From the NCBI GenBank assembly GCA_004553595.1, contig SFKZ01000007.1, positions 1 to 64,000 of the forward strand: a DNA stretch of 64,000 bases, read 5' to 3'. Of this stretch, positions 27,536-35,831 are shown in pieces (within the stretch, counting starts at the first letter, position 1; every line of letters starts with the position of its first letter). Source of the DNA: Methanobrevibacter ruminantium (GTDB taxonomy: Archaea > Methanobacteriota > Methanobacteria > Methanobacteriales > Methanobacteriaceae). The translations under genes and the position numbers were made by a program. The notes under the pieces are model-generated. The model did no database searches. It saw nothing but the letters and a program-made list of their open reading frames with translations, and had not been told where the DNA came from.

Positions 27536-29842
27536 TTATTTCCCTTCATCCAACTGTGCAATTTTTTTATCAAAATCTATGAATTTACGAGCAAGTCCTG
27601 AAAAGTATGGGATATACACTTTTGAAAACATCAATCTTTCAGGATCTTCATCCATTTCAAGGATTCTATCTTTCACTCTTTGGATTTTTCGCTCAACCTC
27701 ATCATACATCAGGTCTCCAGGGAATTCACCAATGAAGACTCCATCAGCACCATGGTCCAGTGCATATCTAATATGTCTTGGACGAACTCTATTTACTGAA
27801 ATAACCTTAATGATGTGTATTGATTCGGGATAAGACAGTCTATTTACTCCAATATTGTCTGCAGCAGTGTATCCAATGTTATCCAAGAATACCAAAATCA
27901 TGCGTTGGCCTTCTTGCTTTTTAGACAATACTCCTTTGATTGTGGATGTGATTTTCTCATCAATGTTACCGTTTACTGTAATTGCCCTTTGATTACATCC
28001 GGTAAGACATTTACCACATCCTGTACAGCTCATTGGATCTATATAGATTTCATCCTGCTGTATGCTCATTGATTTGTATTTGCATCTTGAGATGCATTCT
28101 CCACAAAGTATGCAGCTTTCATTATCTATTTCTGCAATGAATGGCTCGATTTCAACCTTTCCATAGTTGTATTCAGCAACTTTTGCAGCTGCTGCTGTTG
28201 CCTGCATGATTGAATCGGTGATGTCTTTTGGATCGTGTGCTGTTCCACATACGAATATTCCCTGAACATCAGTAGCCACAGGCTTGATTTTTGGATGTGA
28301 TTCCTTGATGAAACCGTCTTCTGTTGTTCCTATATTTAAGATTTCAGCGATTTCACGAGTGCCGTCGGATGGCTCCATTGCTGTTGAAAGAACAACCATG
28401 TCTGCTTCAATTTCAATGAATTCTCCTTTCAAGGTATCCTCTGTTCTTACTATGAAGTTATCTCCTTTCTTGACTACCTCTCCAGGTCGACCTCTCAGGA
28501 AGCGAACTTGATTTTCCTGAGTGTGCTTGTAGTACTTTTCAAACATTCCAGGGGTTCTGACATCAGTATAACATATTAATACATCAGTGTCAGGGTATTT
28601 ATGCTTGATGATGTTTGCATTCTTAAGGGCTACTGTACAGCAAATCTTTGAGCAGTATTTGTGTCCATCAGGCTTTTCATCCCTTGAACCAACACATTGG
28701 ATCATCACTACACGTTTAGGAACTTCTCCATTGGCTTTTAGTAGCTTGCCCTTTGTAGGCCCGTTCACTCCAGTGATACGTCCTAATTCAGACTGGGTTA
28801 TAACATCATCATAACGGTCGTACCCATATTCCGGTCTTTTTGACATGTCAAAGAGCTTATGACCTGTTGCAACGATGATTGAACCCACTTGGAGAAGGCT
28901 TCTTTCACTTTTTCCCCTAAGCTTTATTGCCTTCATATTGCATGCCTTGACACATTTTCCACATTTTTCACAGTTGTCCATATCAATTACATAGGCTTCT
29001 GGGTAGGATTGTCCGAATGGCCTGTAAATTGCCTTTCTCATGGAGAGGTTATCGTTCCAGTCATTTGGAACTTCAACTTCACAGGCTTCACTGCATTTGC
29101 CGCATGCAATGCATTTTTCAATGTCAACGTATCTTGGACATTGTTCAATGATTAAATTATATGTTCCTGCTCTTCTTTCAGCTTCAATCACTCTTGCATT
29201 GGTCATTATTTCAATATTGTCATGCCATACAAGTTCATTCAATATTGGGTTTAAAAGGCACATGCCGCATTCTTCTGCAATCTTGACTGGTGAGAAGACC
29301 TTACCGATCTTTGCCATATGGCCTCCGATTGAGGGGGACTGCTCTATTATTGTTACCTTGATTCCTTGCTTTGCAAGGGATAATGCTGCATTCATTCCAG
29401 CTATTCCCCCACCGATTATTGCAACTTCATTTGGGGTTTGGCAGTAAATAGGGTCAACAGCTTCTGATTGCTTCAGCTTTTCGATTGATGCGTTGATGAG
29501 AGTGAGGGCCTTTTGGGTTGCTTTTTCCTTATCTGAGTGTACCCAAGAGCACTGTTCACGGATGTTTGCCATGTCCATTAAGTAAGGGTTTAGAGGTTTC
29601 ACATAATCCTGAAATGTTTTTTCATGGCTTATTGGAGAGCATGCTGCAATCACAACACGGTCAAGGTCATGCTCAAATATTGCATCTCTAATCAGTTTTC
29701 GTCCATTGAGAGAACATAAGTTCTCAAACTGGCCAATGAATTCAACATCAAGCTCGCTTCGAACCTTATCCAAATCTACAATATCCGCTATATTTCCTCC
29801 GCATTCACATAAGAATACGCCAACTTTCAATTCTTCCCTCAT
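27536..29842 (-). CDS. hdrA: HdrA-like flavoprotein fused to a cysteine-less MvhD domain
   Basis: The flavin subunit of a heterodisulfide-reductase-type electron-bifurcating complex. The N-terminal domain (1-145, VFLCECGGNIAD and AACSPISHEKTF), the FAD site GGGIAGMNAAL near 144 and four ferredoxin motifs (CIACGKC, CEKCGKC, CILCGEC, CTGCGKC) are complete. At 768 residues it is about 110 longer than usual HdrA: residues 646-768 are an MvhD domain. MvhD normally has five cysteines for a [2Fe-2S] cluster; here the three motifs read FLDNIGY, VISVNRV and GEFPGDLMY, with none left. ATGA overlap couples it to hdrB. It is probably a second Hdr set (HdrA2 type), possibly serving coenzyme M metabolism. 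Confidence 0.88.
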   Translation of the reverse strand: MREELKVGVFLCECGGNIADIVDLDKVRSELDVEFIGQFENLCSLNGRKLIRDAIFEHDLDRVVIAACSPISHEKTFQDYVKPLNPYLMDMANIREQCSWVHSDKEKATQKALTLINASIEKLKQSEAVDPIYCQTPNEVAIIGGGIAGMNAALSLAKQGIKVTIIEQSPSIGGHMAKIGKVFSPVKIAEECGMCLLNPILNELVWHDNIEIMTNARVIEAERRAGTYNLIIEQCPRYVDIEKCIACGKCSEACEVEVPNDWNDNLSMRKAIYRPFGQSYPEAYVIDMDNCEKCGKCVKACNMKAIKLRGKSERSLLQVGSIIVATGHKLFDMSKRPEYGYDRYDDVITQSELGRITGVNGPTKGKLLKANGEVPKRVVMIQCVGSRDEKPDGHKYCSKICCTVALKNANIIKHKYPDTDVLICYTDVRTPGMFEKYYKHTQENQVRFLRGRPGEVVKKGDNFIVRTEDTLKGEFIEIEADMVVLSTAMEPSDGTREIAEILNIGTTEDGFIKESHPKIKPVATDVQGIFVCGTAHDPKDITDSIMQATAAAAKVAEYNYGKVEIEPFIAEIDNESCILCGECISRCKYKSMSIQQDEIYIDPMSCTGCGKCLTGCNQRAITVNGNIDEKITSTIKGVLSKKQEGQRMILVFLDNIGYTAADNIGVNRLSYPESIHIIKVISVNRVRPRHIRYALDHGADGVFIGEFPGDLMYDEVERKIQRVKDRILEMDEDPERLMFSKVYIPYFSGLARKFIDFDKKIAQLDEGK

Positions 29843-30780
29843 TTAGAAACCTCCTTCAACTCTGTAATAATTGAATCAATTGGAACTGTATGGGCTTTTG
29901 CTCCTATTACCTTATCGAAATCCCCTCCCATTGCAAGTGCAATGAACTGGGCTATATTCAAATGAATCGCCTTGAACTTTCTGCCTTCACGCTTGGATAT
30001 CAAGTCCTGATATCTGTCAAATTGAATATGGCAATTTGGACATAAATGGACTAGAATGTCCACATCCTCATCTTCAATTGCATTCATCTTATCTGCAGTG
30101 GCTGTAAATGACAATTCTGGATTGGAATATCTTTGTCTAAATCCTGTACCGCAGGTTGCACGCTTGTGGTCATACCATCCGATTGTTTTGCATCCGCACT
30201 CTTCTATTATTTCATCCATGATGTTAGGATCCCTTACACCGCCGATTGTATCCTCATAGTGGACCTTGCAGTAATGGCATCCATGATGGGTTGCTATTGT
30301 ATAATCACTTAAATCATATTTGATATGGTTTTTCATCTCATCTTTCTTGCCATATAAAATGTCTATAACATGGAAGATGTTTTCTGTTGGCTTCAAATCA
30401 TCCTTTTCATATTTTAAGTGAGATAAGCCGTTTTCATCAAATAATCTGTTTATATGTTCTCTCAAATCATCCTTTTTATTGAGCAATTTAACTGATTTCT
30501 TATTTATTGCATAGCATGTTGCACACATCATCACAAGGTTTGGGCAATCAAGTTCCTTGGCTATCTTGAAATTCCGCGCTCCAATTGCTGTTGTGTCGAT
30601 TTGGTCAAAGACATCTGAATAATATCCAAGACCAGTGCAGCAGGTTTGCTTTTCGGATATCTTATAGTCTATGCCTAATTTATCAAATACAAACTTTGTT
30701 GAAGCTTCAACGCCAGGATATTCAACGCTAACAAGACAGCTTCTAAAGAGCAGAATGTTTTTATCTGGAATGGATTTCAT
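29839..30780 (-). CDS. hdrB: HdrB-like subunit with one altered CCG motif
   Basis: A 313-residue CCG-domain protein that binds noncubane [4Fe-4S] clusters where disulfides are cleaved. The first motif is intact (Cys15, Cys47-Cys48, Cys86, Cys89). In the second, Cys168, Cys210, Cys247 and Cys250 are present but the position before Cys210 is Thr209 (ATCGTG instead of CCG), codon near 30154-30156. One of the two clusters may therefore be missing or different. The ATG overlaps the hdrC stop and the gene overlaps hdrA, each by 4 bases. It belongs to the hdrCBA operon. Confidence 0.88.
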   Translation of the reverse strand: MKSIPDKNILLFRSCLVSVEYPGVEASTKFVFDKLGIDYKISEKQTCCTGLGYYSDVFDQIDTTAIGARNFKIAKELDCPNLVMMCATCYAINKKSVKLLNKKDDLREHINRLFDENGLSHLKYEKDDLKPTENIFHVIDILYGKKDEMKNHIKYDLSDYTIATHHGCHYCKVHYEDTIGGVRDPNIMDEIIEECGCKTIGWYDHKRATCGTGFRQRYSNPELSFTATADKMNAIEDEDVDILVHLCPNCHIQFDRYQDLISKREGRKFKAIHLNIAQFIALAMGGDFDKVIGAKAHTVPIDSIITELKEVSK

Positions 30781-31433
30781 TCTTCTTCCTCCTGCATGAT
30801 TCTGGATACTTGAATGTTCTTTTCATGAATGAATGATATTTCTTCTTGGCTTTCCCTTATCTTTTCAATCTTATCCTTAAAACCGGTTATTGTCAAGATC
30901 ATGCTTACTTCATCAATAACCTCTTTTGGAGGAATCAATGGAGGATCAAGCTCCAGTTCATTTCTGATTTCATCCAAGTGCTGTCTAAAATCCCACCATC
31001 CTGGAACATCACGATCTATGTCTTCAAAGAATATTTCTGGAATTGCTCCGATTGCTGCTGTAAAATAGGAATCTGCAAATCCCATATATTCGTAAAGCTT
31101 GTCATAAGCCATTTCATTCTTTATTGCAAATTGCTTTAATATTTGATTTACTTCACATACGCTGTTTCCAACAGGGCATACGCTATGGCATGTATAGCAG
31201 TAGAAACAGTTCCATATCCAATCCTCTTCCAGGATTGTCAAGTCTCCTTCCAAGACTCTTTCCATAATGTCTCGAGGATTATATTCGCTATGGCGTGCTG
31301 CAGGACAGGTTGAAGTGCACATTCCACATTGCACACATTTCAAAACCCCATCTTCCTTTGAATTTTTTACATCATCAATGACTTGTTCTGCAAAGTCTAT
31401 GGGTGAATCAGTAATCTTTTGATGATTGGACAA
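30777..31433 (-). CDS. hdrC: HdrC-like iron-sulfur subunit
   Basis: A 218-residue ferredoxin-type protein that links HdrA and HdrB. Two [4Fe-4S] motifs are clear: CVQCGMCTSTCP near residues 34-45 and CFYCYTCHSVCP near 81-92. A helical tail of about 100 residues extends it beyond the usual 180-190. The start is TTG at 31433, preceded by AGGTG. It heads the operon hdrC-hdrB-hdrA with 4-base overlaps throughout, so the three subunits are made together. Confidence 0.9.
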   Translation of the reverse strand: MSNHQKITDSPIDFAEQVIDDVKNSKEDGVLKCVQCGMCTSTCPAARHSEYNPRDIMERVLEGDLTILEEDWIWNCFYCYTCHSVCPVGNSVCEVNQILKQFAIKNEMAYDKLYEYMGFADSYFTAAIGAIPEIFFEDIDRDVPGWWDFRQHLDEIRNELELDPPLIPPKEVIDEVSMILTITGFKDKIEKIRESQEEISFIHEKNIQVSRIMQEEEE

Positions 31434-31458
31434 ATTTACACCTACTATAAATAACTAT

Positions 31459-31607
31459 TATTTTCTATCATTTTCTTTATTTTTGATAGTTTATCTCTTT
31501 TAATCTAAATTTAAACTCTTTATTTTTCTATCATTTTCTTTATTTTTGATAGTCATTGCTCTTAATCAAATTTAAACTCTTTATTTTCTATCATTTCTTT
31601 TAATTTC
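31459..31607 (-). repeat. Duplicated comF tail: about 61-bp repeat, 2.4 copies
   Basis: Copies at 31459-31520, 31521-31581 and a partial one from 31582 share TTTCTATCATTTTCTTTATTT and AAATTTAAACTCTT. The last copy is the true 3' end of the comF gene (encoding ENKEFKFD); the others extend it beyond the stop codon. The array fills the 128 bases between comF and hdrC, which are on the same strand. Confidence 0.75.
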
Positions 31608-32818
31608 AATGATAATTTGTTTGCTCTTAATCTATCTGATTGTCTGCAAATGATTGGAATGTTAACTTCATTTCCATTGATTTTTAAATTAACATCACCG
31701 GTATTCATATCAAATGCATTGTTAGGACAGTAATTTGCACACATTCCACAACCGAAACAATATGTGAAGTCAATTCTTTCACTTGCAAATGCATTTGTAG
31801 GGCATATTTCCTCTACAATGCATGAATCACATTTTAAACATTTGTCGCTATCATATTTTGGTCTCAAATCATTTTCTGCCCATAATTTTCCATAATCTGT
31901 TTCACCCAAAGGCAAATGACGTCCTTTTATGTCTGCCACTGGAATCTTAACATCTTCATCCATTATAAGTAAGTTATTATAAATCTCTTCAGTCAATACA
32001 GGGATCGGTATTGCTACAGTATCATAAACCTCTCCTCCTTGCCCGGTCTTAAATCCTCCCATATAGTATGGATCCATTTTAGTAAGGTCTGCAGATAACA
32101 TCAAGTTTGGCTTTTCAGGGCTTGACCTTGTTCCATTGCCTAATATGTAACCTTGGGTTCCATTCAAAAGGACTTTAGTTCCTTCCTTAATAATATTTTG
32201 AGCACAGTCGTTTTGAAGCGGATTCAATGCTCCACAGCCTGAAAATGTCAGTCCCCTTAAGTTTCCTTCAAGAGGTATCGCTCCAAATATTGATGAGACT
32301 GATTCCTCATTAGGATTTGTGAATGCGGTATAATTCTTAAATGACATACGTGAGCCTATAATCTGTGCTCTGGTAATGTCTTTCATGGTTATCTTATTTT
32401 CTATTGTTTTTCCATCAGCGCTTTCAACTCTTACGTCAATTTCCTTCCCGTCAAGAATGTCCTTAAGCAAGAATCCTCCGCCGTAGCTTTCATCATAGAT
32501 TGAATGGGCTGTTCCATGAAGTATCACATCAACTGAACCGAGCCATTCATTTGGGCATGGTCCTGCATAAGCCGGAACTCCATTTAAGTAAACTTCGCTG
32601 GCTCTTATGAATTCTCCTGGTTCCGAGACTATAAAGTTTAAAATAGCTGCGGTTCCACTCATTACACCACAGGTACCGCATGTAACAACATCAACTTCTT
32701 CAAAGCTCGGTGCATCGTCATCCTTAATGAGCTTTTTGAATTCTTCGGCAGTGAAAATTTTAGCTTCACCATCTTCAATCTTTTGGTTTATTTCAGCAAT
32801 GCTCCTTTTATTGGTCAA
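31562..32818 (-). CDS. comF: Methanogenesis marker 16 protein, proposed ComF (last step of coenzyme M synthesis)
   Basis: A 418-residue COG1900 (DUF39/homocysteine-synthesis-like) protein with a C-terminal pair of ferredoxin motifs (CLKCDSCIVEEICP and CFGCGMCANYCP, near 332-372). Conserved cysteines lie in TCGTCGVMSGT near 47-50, in AGPCPNEW and in FSGCGALNP. The relative MJ1681 has been reported to convert sulfoacetaldehyde to coenzyme M; COG1900 relatives make homocysteine from an aldehyde and sulfide. The ferredoxin domain would deliver the two electrons. TTG at 32818 follows AAGGATGTG. It begins 12 bases after comA, so they are one operon, with hdrCBA next downstream. Confidence 0.85.
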   Translation of the reverse strand: MTNKRSIAEINQKIEDGEAKIFTAEEFKKLIKDDDAPSFEEVDVVTCGTCGVMSGTAAILNFIVSEPGEFIRASEVYLNGVPAYAGPCPNEWLGSVDVILHGTAHSIYDESYGGGFLLKDILDGKEIDVRVESADGKTIENKITMKDITRAQIIGSRMSFKNYTAFTNPNEESVSSIFGAIPLEGNLRGLTFSGCGALNPLQNDCAQNIIKEGTKVLLNGTQGYILGNGTRSSPEKPNLMLSADLTKMDPYYMGGFKTGQGGEVYDTVAIPIPVLTEEIYNNLLIMDEDVKIPVADIKGRHLPLGETDYGKLWAENDLRPKYDSDKCLKCDSCIVEEICPTNAFASERIDFTYCFGCGMCANYCPNNAFDMNTGDVNLKINGNEVNIPIICRQSDRLRANKLSLKLKEMIENKEFKFD

Positions 32819-32830
32819 TTGAACACATCC

Positions 32831-33613
32831 TTAAATTTTCCCTAATGTGTCTCCTCTCAATCCTCTTCTTAAAGTTTCAAGAGAAGTTATATCGTCGCTT
32901 GATATATTTCCCAAATTAACTTCATTTCCAAGTTTTAATATGAAAAATACCTGTTGGTCCTTGTTTGGAGCTTCCCAGAGAATTTTTTCATTATCAACAT
33001 TATTTAAAATGGTATCTATCTCATCTTCATTTGCCTTGCCTGATTTGTCAAATATTCCAATGTTCTTTCCCCCTTCACGGGCTTCTACAATTATCAGGGA
33101 TGAACCGGCATTCAGTTCATCGTTCATAGCTTTGATTCTATCATCGAGTGACATTTCCTTATCTAAAACAGGGTCCTTTTTTCCCACTTCAGACAAGACT
33201 TCAAACCCGTCATCGCAAGCAAGCTCAATGCATTCCAATTTGTCATCATGGGATATGGTGGTGGATCCGTCTGATATCTCAATAGCTGGGAAACCTAATT
33301 CATGTGCCTCATCGAAAAATTCATTGAGCATGCCCTTCTTATATGCAAGCTCAAATAATGTTCCTCCAGTATATGGGGTTATATGGTGGGACTTATACAT
33401 CTCTACCTTTGCTCTGATTATATCCTGTTCATGTACAATGGAGGTTCCCCATCCAAATTTCAGGTAATCCACATATTCGCCGGAAATGTCCATTAGGCTG
33501 CTTGCAGTTTCAAGTCCTAATCCTTTATCCAAGACCATTGTCAATCCACAGGTTCTTGGTTTTTCTTCTCTTTTTTTGGATAAAAATTCAAATGATTTCA
33601 AAATATCCCTCAT
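32831..33613 (-). CDS. comA: Phosphosulfolactate synthase
   Basis: Catalyses the first committed step of coenzyme M synthesis, sulfite addition to phosphoenolpyruvate. The TIM-barrel protein shows the family motifs MVLDKGLGLE near 26, YLKFGWGTS near 50, PYTGGTLFE near 79 and VLSEVGKKDP near 139. Length 260 is normal. There is no ribosome binding site right before the ATG; a minus-strand TATA-like TATATAAATATC lies near 33658-33669, leaving a short leader. The stretch 33614-33864 upstream is low-complexity with ATTCTTATT repeated several times. Confidence 0.93.
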   Translation of the reverse strand: MRDILKSFEFLSKKREEKPRTCGLTMVLDKGLGLETASSLMDISGEYVDYLKFGWGTSIVHEQDIIRAKVEMYKSHHITPYTGGTLFELAYKKGMLNEFFDEAHELGFPAIEISDGSTTISHDDKLECIELACDDGFEVLSEVGKKDPVLDKEMSLDDRIKAMNDELNAGSSLIIVEAREGGKNIGIFDKSGKANEDEIDTILNNVDNEKILWEAPNKDQQVFFILKLGNEVNLGNISSDDITSLETLRRGLRGDTLGKI

Positions 33614-33864
33614 TTATTTGTTTTTAAATTAATGTTTTAAATAATAACTATAGCATTATGATATTTATATATTTGGATTGTATTGTTTTTCATCTGTTTT
33701 TGGAGATTTTTTTGATAAATTTTTGTACAAAATTATTCTTCTTATCTTCTCAATTATCCGTATTATTCTTATTCTTGTTATTCTTCTCTGATTCTTATTT
33801 TTCTTTATTAATTCTTGTTATTTGATATTAATTCTTATTCTTTGTTATTGATTCTTATATTATT

Positions 33865-34578
33865 TTAGATTTTCACATCAAACTCTTTTGTTTCAACTAT
33901 CTTCGGCAGTTTGCCGATTGTTCCGACATGATTGTCTGAAATGATTAGAGCCCCTTCAAAAAACTCTTTGTAATCTTCGCCACATTCCAAACCGTTTGAT
34001 ACCTTGTCTTCAATGCTTTCTCCATTGATTTCATTAGCTATTCTAGTTGCAAGCCCATCTGCAATTGACGCTGATTTGGAAATCACAGTAACGCTGTCAG
34101 ATGTTCCAAAGCTTATGGAATGTCCTATCTTTCCTGAGGAAGTGCAGATTCCCAATGGCCTTTTTCGAGACTTGATCTTAAATGCAATGTCATTTCCTAA
34201 AACTTCATTGTTTGAATAGATGCCGCATAAGACCTCTTCATCATTTATCATTGCAATGTCTCCCCCATTTTCAATGATTGAATATCTTGAATCATTTGCA
34301 ATCAAATAATCGAGAGACATTTCAGAAATTGTTCCTGCAACACAAGCCATAGGTCCAACATCAGCAATATTAGAGGATTCAACCATTGTTTTTACTATCA
34401 AAGGCAAATTCCCATCTCTTTTTATAGGCTCAAGTGCCAATAGGAAGTCCTGATCCTTTAAGAGATAGTTTTCCAATTCATTTCTGATGTAAATGATATA
34501 TTCATTCAGATTATGATTTGGCAAATCTGTTCTTAAACGAATGTGTGTTTGTTTTAAATCAATTTCAGAAAAATTCAT
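33865..34578 (-). CDS. UPF0280 / COG2122 ApbE-like protein
   Basis: A 237-residue protein of the UPF0280 family, related in fold to the FAD-binding ApbE proteins. Typical segments are VGPMACVAGTISE near 75, ENGGDIAM near 102 and GICTSSGKIGHSISFG near 143. COG2122 in Methanosarcina has been linked to sulfide assimilation into cysteine and homocysteine along with COG1900 proteins. Its place next to comA-comF, which also needs sulfide, fits the same role here. It is on the same strand but 251 bases upstream of comA and may have its own promoter. No ribosome binding site is seen. Confidence 0.8.
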   Translation of the reverse strand: MNFSEIDLKQTHIRLRTDLPNHNLNEYIIYIRNELENYLLKDQDFLLALEPIKRDGNLPLIVKTMVESSNIADVGPMACVAGTISEMSLDYLIANDSRYSIIENGGDIAMINDEEVLCGIYSNNEVLGNDIAFKIKSRKRPLGICTSSGKIGHSISFGTSDSVTVISKSASIADGLATRIANEINGESIEDKVSNGLECGEDYKEFFEGALIISDNHVGTIGKLPKIVETKEFDVKI

Positions 34579-34782
34579 ATATTAATATTTGCTTTTAAAA
34601 CTATATTAATTTTAATCAATCAGCATTAAACAATGTTCATGAATCATTTTAAAAAAAAGATTTATATAATAGAAATTAGATATTAAGATATATGTAATAA
34701 ATAATACAATGGTGTATAAATATATACATTATTATTGGAAAATTTTCATATTTTTTCAATAAGAAAGTTTGGTTAAACAAAA

Positions 34783-34876
34783 ATATATAAAATATAATTT
34801 ATTATATATTAAATGGAAAGATTATCATATCTTTATATTTTAAATTATTTTTAAAGTAAAAGATTATCACATCTTT
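34783..34876 (+). promoter_or_regulatory. Promoter and twin hairpins in the leader of the aromatic pathway genes
   Basis: A TATA-like AAATATATAAAATA lies at about 34783-34796, so transcription should begin near 34815-34820. There and 42 bases on are two copies of the same inverted repeat, AAAGATTATCATATCTTT (34817-34834) and AAAGATTATCACATCTTT (34859-34876), the second followed by a T-run. They are either operator sites or alternative RNA hairpins in the leader that could attenuate the downstream genes. The rest of 34579-34965 is AT-rich with no ORF. Confidence 0.45.
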
Positions 34877-34965
34877 ATTTTTTTTTAATAAATTTAAAAA
34901 ACAAAAGATAAATCATTATCCTAAAATTTATTTAATTATTATTTAAAGTTATGGAGACTAATCTT

Positions 34966-35763
34966 ATGACTGAAATAGGAAAAAAAATTCGTTTAGAAAG
35001 GATTTTCAATAGAAAAACCGGAAGAACCGTAATTGCTCCTATGGACCATGGTGTATCAAGCGGTCCAATCAAAGGAATAATTAACATGGATGAAACCGTT
35101 GAAAGCATCTCCCAAGGCGGAGCAAACGCAATATTAATGCACAAAGGTATTGTAGGACTCGGACACAGAGGATACGGTAAGGATATCGGTCTTATTGTAC
35201 ACTTGTCTGCAAGTACCTCCTTAAGCCCAGACCCAAACAACAAGGTAACTGTTACCAGTGTTGAAAAGGCTATACAATTAGGTGCAGATGCAGTGTCCGT
35301 ACATGTCAACATCGGTTCCGATACAGAACCTGAAATGCTCATGGAACTTGGTGAAATATCCGAAACCTGCAGTTACTGGGGAATTCCACTTTTAGCAATG
35401 ATGTACCCAAGAGGTCAAAAGGTTAAAAACGAGCATGATGTTGAAATGGTAAAACATGCAGCACGTGTAGGTTCAGAACTTGGTGTGGATATTGTAAAGA
35501 CCAATTATACTGGTGATCCAGACTCATTCAAGGAAGTAGTGGATGGGGCATTAGTGCCTGTTGTCATTGCAGGAGGACCTAAAGTTGAAACCGATAGGGA
35601 ACTTTTAGAGATGGTAAAGGATTCCCTTGAAGTTGGAGGAGCAGGTGTAGCATTTGGAAGAAACCTTTTCCAAGCTGAAAACCCTGGAAAAATCACAAGA
35701 GCTATTTCAGAAGTAGTTCACAATGATTTGGATGTTGAAGAAGCATTGAAATTCCTCGACTAA
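34966..35763 (+). CDS. 2-amino-3,7-dideoxy-D-threo-hept-6-ulosonate synthase
   Basis: A class I aldolase-fold enzyme that makes ADH from aspartate semialdehyde and a 6-deoxyketohexose phosphate, the archaeal entry to aromatic amino acids and the first half of the pathway continued by the next gene. The motifs APMDHGVSSGP near residue 27, NAILMHKGIVG near 54, MYPRGQ near 147 and IVKTNYTG (Schiff-base lysine) near 179 are conserved. I take ATG 34966, 8 bases after GGAGA; an in-frame ATG at 34951 lies upstream of that site. Length is then 265. The partner gene follows after 68 bases. Confidence 0.9.
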   Translation: MTEIGKKIRLERIFNRKTGRTVIAPMDHGVSSGPIKGIINMDETVESISQGGANAILMHKGIVGLGHRGYGKDIGLIVHLSASTSLSPDPNNKVTVTSVEKAIQLGADAVSVHVNIGSDTEPEMLMELGEISETCSYWGIPLLAMMYPRGQKVKNEHDVEMVKHAARVGSELGVDIVKTNYTGDPDSFKEVVDGALVPVVIAGGPKVETDRELLEMVKDSLEVGGAGVAFGRNLFQAENPGKITRAISEVVHNDLDVEEALKFLD

Positions 35764-35831
35764 ATAAATCATATTTATAAATTGTTCAATGATATTAACA
35801 ATCAAAACTAGAAAATTTAAGGAGATTAAAA

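Noticed and set aside
28000..29400. Opposite-strand open frames across hdrA and other long genes
   Set aside because: They mirror codon structure of strongly supported genes, lack start signals and have no recognisable domain.
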